Assembly (NCBI RefSeq): GCF_000966975.1
Contig: NZ_JZWV01000637.1
Location: forward strand, 1-9,456
DNA length: 9,456 nt
Source: Streptomyces katrae
Lineage (GTDB): Bacteria > Actinomycetota > Actinomycetes > Streptomycetales > Streptomycetaceae
Direction of reading: 5' to 3'
Shown in pieces: positions 5,857-9,456 of this stretch. The notes below the pieces were generated by a model. That model saw only the letters and a list, made by a program, of their open reading frames with translations. It was not told the origin of the DNA and did not search any database. Position numbers and translations under genes: made by a program. The first letter of the stretch is position 1, and the number at the start of each line of letters is the position of its first letter.

Positions 5857-6663
5857 CGGTTCTCTTCCGAGTCGGTACGGCCGTCCGTGCGGCGGGCCGC
5901 GTTGGCGTGGACGGCCTTGCAGAGGTAGGCGGCGAGGCCCGGGCGCTGCTGCGAGGGCGGTACGACGAGGGCGAAGGCGCGGGGGTCGGCGAGGAAGTCG
6001 TCCGCGATGCGCCGGTGCATGCCGGGCGGGCAGGAGGTGAACCACCGTGAGATGTGCAGGCGGTGTTCCTCGGCGATCCTCGGCGAGGTCCATGGCCCGT
6101 TCGCCGTCGCAGGGCTCAGCCTCGTCGAAGGCGGTGAGCAGTTCGGCGCGCCAGGCGGTGGCCTCGCGCATGAGCAGGCTCCAGTCCTCCTTGGTGTGGG
6201 CGGCGGCGCGGGCCATCGCTTCGCGGCGGCCCTCCGAGCCGGTCCACTTCAGCTCCGCCTCCGTGGCGTAGCTCAGGTCGAAGGTGATCTCCCCGAACAC
6301 CTCGAAGCGCTCCTGCGGGGTCAGCCGGACCCCGGTCTGCTGGACTTCGATGGCCCGCGCGGCCACCTCGGCGAGCCGCTGCAGCCGGGCGATCTCCTCG
6401 CCGAGCTGCCGCTGCCGGGTCCGCAGGTGCTCCAGGACGTCGGCCTGCGGGTCGCGGAGGATGGCGGCCGTCTCGTCGAGGGTGAAGCCGAGTTCGCGGT
6501 AGAAGAGGATCTGCTGGAGGCGCGCGAGGTCGGCGTCGTCGTAGAGCCGGTAGCCGGCGTGGCTGCGGCTGCCCGGGGAGAGCAGCCCGGCCTTGTCGTA
6601 GTGGTGCAGGGTGCGCACCGTCACCCCCGCGAAGGCCGCGACCTGTCCTACGGAATACGTCAT
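5853..6663 (-). pseudogene. MerR-family regulator with TipAS domain, frameshifted by a 10-bp duplication
   Basis: From ATG 6663 the product has a MerR helix-turn-helix (YSVGQVAAFAGVTVRTLHHY, then DKAGLLSP and GYRLYDDADL), a wing and a long dimerisation helix (about 75-110). A TipAS-like sensor begins near 115 (TPQERFEVFG, then AAAHTKEDW). Frame is lost near residue 194. After removing one copy of a 10-bp tandem duplication, the TipAS end continues as EEHRLHISRWFTSCPPGMHRR, broken here at the duplication, and later RPGLAAYLCKAVHANAARR. The restored protein is 266 residues and stops in TGA overlapping the glycosyltransferase ATG. TipAL-type regulators bind drugs and activate the linked promoter. 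As sequenced, ribosomes in the starting frame run through about 75 nonsense residues straight into the glycosyltransferase (a 675-residue fusion). The DNA-binding half is intact and could still bind its operator without a normal sensor. Confidence 0.85.
6067..6086. repeat. Perfect 10-bp tandem duplication causing the MerR frameshift
   Basis: TCCTCGGCGA occurs twice back to back (6067-6076 and 6077-6086). Deleting either copy restores LAEEHRLHISRW, the expected TipAS sequence, and the ATGA junction with the glycosyltransferase. Ten bases equals 3n+1, so the duplication also happens to place the regulator in the glycosyltransferase frame. This is consistent with replication slippage. Confidence 0.9.
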
Positions 6664-6686
6664 CCCACCTGCCCTTTCGTCGGGGT

Positions 6687-6702
6687 TCAGGCTGAAGCCT
6701 GA
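6687..6702. promoter_or_regulatory. 16-bp dyad in the MerR promoter
   Basis: TCAGGCT-GA-AGCCTGA is a perfect inverted repeat with 7-bp arms and a 2-bp centre. It overlaps the proposed -10 and start region of the MerR-glycosyltransferase promoter. It could be an operator for the MerR protein, for the LysR protein encoded upstream, or for neither. Confidence 0.45.
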
Positions 6703-6719
6703 CGTGGGGTGAGGGTCAA
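6689..6719 (-). promoter_or_regulatory. MerR-type promoter of the regulator-glycosyltransferase unit
   Basis: On the minus strand TTGACC (6719-6714) is followed after 19 bp by CAGCCT (weak -10, but with the conserved A2 and T6). The long spacer contains a dyad, CCTCAC against GTCAGG with one mismatch, as expected for a MerR-family operator. The -35 includes the TGA stop of the LysR gene, so the promoter is packed against the end of that gene. It would drive MerR and glycosyltransferase together, with a leader of about 20 bases. Confidence 0.5.
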
Positions 6720-7624
6720 GTCCGGCCGGTGGCGTCCTCGTCGGCGCAGGCTTCGGCGACCGTGTCGGCGAAGGCGCGGGCGAGCGGGGTGAGGGCGTCC
6801 CAGCGGCGGACGGCCCAGCCGACCGGGAGCGGGGGCAGGTCGGGTACGGGGACGAGGCGCAGCGGCCCGCCGGCCGGCGCGCGCAGTCCCGGGACGGCCG
6901 GTACGACGGTGTGTCCCAGGCCGAGTTCGGCGAGCAGGAGCGCGGTGTCCCAGTCGGCCACGCTGGTGTCGGAGCCGACGTGGACGCCGAGTCCGGTGAA
7001 GGCCGCGTCCAGGCGGGCGCCGGAGAGGGAGTTCGGCGGCAGGCGCACCAGGCGCAGGCCGGTGAGGTCGGCGGCGGCGACGGCCGGGCGGGACGCGAGC
7101 GGGTCCTCGGCGCGTACGGCCAGGACCCAGGGCAGGTCGACCACGGGGCGCTGCTCGATGCCGGGCACCGGGGGGCCGATGGTGACCCAGGCGAGGTCGA
7201 GGGTGCCGGCCAGGAGCGCGTCGAAGCAGCGGCGGCTGGAGGTCTCCGTACGGAATTCCAGGTTCACGGCGGAGTGGCGGCGCCGGAAGCCGACGATGGC
7301 CTCGGCCATGAAGTGGCGGACGGTGGCCCCGCCGGTGCCGACGCGTACGGAGCCGCCCTCGCCGTCGGCCAGTTCGCCGATCCGGCGCAGGGCGCGGTCC
7401 AGGGCGCCGATGCCTTCGGCGGCCGCCTCGTGGAGGATGCGTCCGGCCGGGGTGGGCACCACGCCGCGCGGCCGGCGCTCCAGCAGGGCCACGCCCGTCT
7501 CCCGCTCCAGCCGCTTCACGTGCTGGCTCACGGCGGACTGCGTGCGGCCCAGTTCCCGCGCCACACCGCTCAGGCTCCCGGCCCGGCAGACGGCCACGAA
7601 CACCCGTAGATCGTCCAAGGTCAC
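6716..7624 (-). CDS. LysR-family transcriptional regulator
   Basis: A DNA-binding regulator of 302 residues, normal for the family. From GTG 7624 the first 60 or so residues form the winged helix-turn-helix: LDDLRVFVAVCRAGSLSGVA, then RTQSAVSQHVKRLE and GVALLERRPRGVVPTPAG. A linker helix and the two-lobed effector domain follow (about 90-290; SVRVGTGGATVRHF opens it, LDLAWVTIGPPVPGIEQRP lies in lobe 2, LGLGHTVVPAVPGLRAPAG is near the hinge). GTG 7624 fits the usual N-terminus; a longer frame to 7783 runs through a palindrome and a terminator-like hairpin and is not family-like. A GGGG before the GTG is a weak ribosome site. The gene lies head to tail after the GNAT gene and before the MerR gene, with no divergent target. 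The effector and targets are unknown; an autoregulatory site is suggested by the palindrome at its start. Confidence 0.94.
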   Translation of the reverse strand: MTLDDLRVFVAVCRAGSLSGVARELGRTQSAVSQHVKRLERETGVALLERRPRGVVPTPAGRILHEAAAEGIGALDRALRRIGELADGEGGSVRVGTGGATVRHFMAEAIVGFRRRHSAVNLEFRTETSSRRCFDALLAGTLDLAWVTIGPPVPGIEQRPVVDLPWVLAVRAEDPLASRPAVAAADLTGLRLVRLPPNSLSGARLDAAFTGLGVHVGSDTSVADWDTALLLAELGLGHTVVPAVPGLRAPAGGPLRLVPVPDLPPLPVGWAVRRWDALTPLARAFADTVAEACADEDATGRT

Positions 7625-7628
7625 GAAC

Positions 7629-7646
7629 CCCAAGCTAATGCTTGGG
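7629..7646. promoter_or_regulatory. 18-bp palindrome touching the LysR start
   Basis: CCCAAGC-TAAT-GCTTGGG has perfect 7-bp arms around an AT core, unusually AT-rich for this DNA. Beyond one mismatch, AA and TT pair further out (7626-7649). It lies 4 bases before GTG 7624. It may be an autoregulatory operator, or an RNA stem masking the start codon if it is transcribed. Confidence 0.5.
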
Positions 7647-7718
7647 TTTGAGTAAGGAAACCCCAGGATTGACTGGGCTCGTGGGGAGGCGGCAGGATTT
7701 CCGTGGGCCCAGGCGGCA

Positions 7719-7771
7719 ACCTGTCCGGCGTCCGCGACCGGTTCCGGAGCCGGTGCGGACGCCGGACGGGT
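7719..7771. terminator. Very long hairpin between the GNAT and LysR genes
   Basis: A 17-bp outer stem (ACCTGTCCGGCGTCCGC with GCGGACGCCGGACGGGT, one G-U pair), a single bulged G at 7736, a 5-bp inner stem (ACCGG with CCGGT) and an 8-nt loop TTCCGGAG. It lies in the 240-bp gap between the GNAT stop (7865) and the LysR start (7624). The simplest role is a terminator for the upstream propeller-GNAT transcript, although it starts nearly 100 bases after the stop and has no T-run. The rest of the gap holds only the LysR palindrome and the 13-bp repeats. Confidence 0.6.
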
Positions 7772-7841
7772 GCCGACCACCACATCGCACGTCCCGCCGG
7801 GCGGCTCGCCCTTCGGCGCGTGGGTCGAGTGCCACAGTGCG

Positions 7842-7880
7842 GCGCCTCGGTTCAGCGCCTCGGTTCAGCGCCTCAGTTCG
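7842..7880. repeat. Three 13-bp tandem repeats over the GNAT stop codon
   Basis: GCGCCTCGGTTCA occurs at 7842-7854 and again, identically, at 7855-7867. GCGCCTCAGTTCG (two mismatches) follows at 7868-7880. The GNAT stop lies in the middle unit, and the third unit encodes its last residues (ELRR). The extra copies fall downstream of the stop, so the protein is unaffected. Confidence 0.85.
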
Positions 7881-8377
7881 GCGGCCAGGAGGTCCATCAG
7901 GAGGCCGTCGTGCCAGGTGCCGTCGGCACCGCGCTCGTACTCGCGCATGATGCCCACCGGCCGGAAGCCGACCTTCTCGTAGCAGCGGATCGCCGCGGCG
8001 TTGTCGGCCGCCGGGTCGATGACCAGCCGGTGGTAGCCGCGGTCGTCGACGAGATGGCGGGCGAGGGTGCGCACCGCGTCGGTGCCCAGGCCCCTGCCGT
8101 GCAGGGCGGGGTCGAGGAAGAGGTCGATGCCGGCGTGCCGGTAGTCCGGCTCCTCCTCGGAGTACCACTGGATCATGCCGGCGATCCGCTCCCCGTACCT
8201 GATGGTCAGGCAGATCGTGCCGGGGTCCTCCAGGTCCCCGGCGATCTCCGCTTCCAGGTCGTCCTCGCCCCGCCACCGCGCGCGGACCTCGGGAGTGGCC
8301 CGGATGGCGGCCAGGGCGGGGATGTCCTCGGTGAGGGTGGGGCCGAGGACGACGGAGGCTCCTTGCAACACGGTCAT
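7865..8377 (-). CDS. GNAT-family N-acetyltransferase, AAC(6')-like
   Basis: A 170-residue single-domain acetyltransferase that would use acetyl-CoA. The acetyl-CoA pyrophosphate loop is HGRGLGTD (residues 93-100, the Q/RxxGxG/A motif), preceded by the strand GIDLFLDPAL. Motif B follows with DPAADNAAAIRCYEKVGFRP (121-140). The C-terminus has MREYERGADGTWHDGLLMDL. The spacing, the IDLFL strand and the IRCYEKVGF segment resemble aminoglycoside 6'-N-acetyltransferases and the RimJ/RimL-like group. Assignment as a resistance enzyme needs more than sequence, since many actinobacterial relatives have other substrates. ATG 8377 has no ribosome site, but TATCCT lies about 10 bases upstream, so a leaderless transcript is possible. 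It follows the propeller gene after 29 bases and may also be co-transcribed with it. Confidence 0.9.
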   Translation of the reverse strand: MTVLQGASVVLGPTLTEDIPALAAIRATPEVRARWRGEDDLEAEIAGDLEDPGTICLTIRYGERIAGMIQWYSEEEPDYRHAGIDLFLDPALHGRGLGTDAVRTLARHLVDDRGYHRLVIDPAADNAAAIRCYEKVGFRPVGIMREYERGADGTWHDGLLMDLLAAELRR

Positions 8378-8406
8378 GGGCAGGCAGGATAGGCGACCGG
8401 GCGCCG

Positions 8407-9456
8407 TCACCAGCCGTAGACCGGCCCCAGGTCGAAGAGGGGCGGAAGGGTGCCGCCGGGATCCAGGTTGACGAACGTCCACCCGTACAGGACCGTCCGG
8501 CCGGCCATCGGGAGCTCGCGCACGCGCAGCACCGCCGGCTCCCCGGCCGGGGCGCCGGTGCGCGGGTCGAGGTCCCACAGGTGGGTGTACGCACCCCGGG
8601 AGACCACGGCGACGCGGCCCCGGGGCATGCCGCCCAGCGTGGGTACCGACCAGTCGTCGCCGAGGGGGCGCTCCCACAGGAGGCGGCCGTCCGTCAGCGA
8701 GAACCCGGCCAGGACCTCCCGCTTCTCCCGCTCCGGGACCGCCACGACGAGGACGTCGCCGAGGCGGATCCGGCGGCCGTCCGCCGACGGGACGTACGGG
8801 GAGCCGGCGTCCGTGTGCGGCCTTCCCCGCGCGTCGAAGACCAGCAGGCGGTCGCCCGCGATGACGGAGGCCGCCGGGGCGGCCGAGACGATGCGCGCGG
8901 GTTCGGTGCCGGCCGGGAGCGGGGAACGCCAGGCGGGGGCGCCGGTGGCGGGGTCCAGGGCGAGGAGTTCGGTGCCCGACGCGGAGCGGACCGTCACCAG
9001 TACGCGCTCCCGGCCGGCCTGGAAGCCGGTGGCGGTGGTGCCTTCGGGCAGCGGGGAGCGCCAGCGTTCGGCGCCGGTGGCGAGGTCGCGGGCCACGACG
9101 GCGGCGCCCGGCGCCGTCAGCACGAGGGAGCCGCCCGCGGCCACCGTGCCCGACGGATCCGGGACGTCCCGCGCCCACAGCTGCCGGCCGGAGACCAGGT
9201 CCACCGCCACGAGGCGGCTGCCGCAGACGCCGCCGCGTTCGTACGCCAGGAGCCCGGTCCGGTCGGGGGTCTCCTCGCTCATCCCGCAGACCGCCGCCCC
9301 GTCCGGAGGAGTGCCGATGCCCCAGCCGTACCGGTCCCCTTCGTGGTAGGCGGTCACCCCGTCCGTGCGGACCCGGATCGTGGAAGCGGATCCGTGCTCC
9401 TCCCAGGCCCCCAGCGGCCTCCCCGCGGCCGGCCCTTCCGGGGCCTGGTAGCCGAA
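8407..9456 (-). CDS. PQQ-like beta-propeller repeat protein (partial, 5' end outside window)
   Basis: The frame is open to the window edge, so the N-terminus is missing; 349 residues are visible. Repeated propeller blades follow the pattern aDxxTGxxxW: LVAVDLVSGRQLWARD, VVARDLATGAERWRSPLP, LLALDPATGAPAWRSPLP, GFSLTDGRLLWERPLG and HLWDLDPRTGAPAGEP. This is the PQQ_2/BamB-like repeat seen in many secreted or membrane-anchored actinobacterial proteins, which mostly do not bind PQQ and act as protein-interaction scaffolds. Two cysteines (VCGM and VCGS, about 21 residues apart) could form a disulfide if exported. A signal peptide, lipobox or N-terminal kinase domain cannot be excluded, because that part is outside the window. 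The function is unknown. The GNAT gene follows 29 bases downstream on the same strand. Confidence 0.85.
   Translation of the reverse strand, partial: FGYQAPEGPAAGRPLGAWEEHGSASTIRVRTDGVTAYHEGDRYGWGIGTPPDGAAVCGMSEETPDRTGLLAYERGGVCGSRLVAVDLVSGRQLWARDVPDPSGTVAAGGSLVLTAPGAAVVARDLATGAERWRSPLPEGTTATGFQAGRERVLVTVRSASGTELLALDPATGAPAWRSPLPAGTEPARIVSAAPAASVIAGDRLLVFDARGRPHTDAGSPYVPSADGRRIRLGDVLVVAVPEREKREVLAGFSLTDGRLLWERPLGDDWSVPTLGGMPRGRVAVVSRGAYTHLWDLDPRTGAPAGEPAVLRVRELPMAGRTVLYGWTFVNLDPGGTLPPLFDLGPVYGW

Noticed and set aside
3814..5928. Long plus-strand open frame of about 700 codons
   Set aside because: It crosses the P450 end, the 78-residue gene and the whole glycosyltransferase gene antisense. 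Its translation is Gly/Arg/Pro-rich with no motif. Long antisense frames are common in such GC-rich DNA.
4636..6663. A natural MerR-glycosyltransferase fusion enzyme as the ancestral design
   Set aside because: The linker of about 75 residues is out-of-frame nonsense. The restored frame gives conserved TipAS sequence and an exact ATGA junction, so two separate proteins are clearly the original state.
6729..7655. Plus-strand open frame opposite the LysR gene
   Set aside because: Ser/Arg/Thr-rich translation with no recognisable motif; it is a shadow of the clear LysR gene.
7625..7864. A tRNA or small structured RNA in the GNAT-LysR gap
   Set aside because: No cloverleaf, T-loop or known riboswitch core is visible; only the long hairpin and the palindrome can be supported.
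7635..8594. Minus-strand open frame across the GNAT gene and the 240-bp gap
   Set aside because: It is in a different frame from the GNAT gene, Arg/Pro-rich, and runs through the long hairpin; the 170-residue GNAT frame has all family motifs.
8450..9349. Plus-strand open frame opposite the beta-propeller gene
   Set aside because: Ser/Arg/Pro-rich shadow without motif; the minus strand carries regular propeller repeats.

Overview
The window is very GC-rich, with G/C-biased third codon positions and many GTG starts. Together with actinobacterial families (CsbD, DUF6131-like membrane peptide, MerR regulators with a TipAS drug-sensing domain), this points to Streptomyces or a close relative. It reads as chromosomal accessory sequence. 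I see no insertion sequence, integrase, tRNA, rRNA or CRISPR array.

Left part (1-2925). A dienelactone-hydrolase-family gene runs rightward to 934. It converges on a broken MerR/TipAS regulator on the minus strand (1094-1568). Between them is a three-copy 24-bp tandem repeat and what looks like the C-terminal scrap of another minus-strand gene. Next comes a strong terminator (1695-1742), then a CsbD-family stress protein gene (minus) facing a two-helix membrane peptide gene (plus). That pair is followed by a nucleotidyltransferase-fold gene broken by a one-base frameshift.

Middle (2942-4541). An intact cytochrome P450 gene (plus) ends just before the stop of a convergent 78-residue gene of unknown function. 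The P450 has an I-helix that lacks the usual acidic residue.

Right part (4636-9456). All genes are on the minus strand. In transcription order they are: a PQQ/beta-propeller protein (running off the window edge), a GNAT acetyltransferase resembling AAC(6')-type enzymes, a LysR regulator, a MerR/TipAS regulator, and a GT1 (GtfB/UGT-like) glycosyltransferase. The MerR stop and the glycosyltransferase start overlap as ATGA, so regulator and enzyme look translationally coupled. I infer a drug-sensing glycosylation cassette. In this sequence the MerR gene carries a perfect 10-bp tandem duplication that shifts its frame and, as a consequence, joins it in frame to the glycosyltransferase.

Three of the twelve main genes are disrupted: one by deletion plus frameshift, one by an extra G, one by a 10-bp duplication. 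Either the locus is decaying or the assembly has errors. The 10-bp duplication is the hardest to explain as an ordinary base-calling error.
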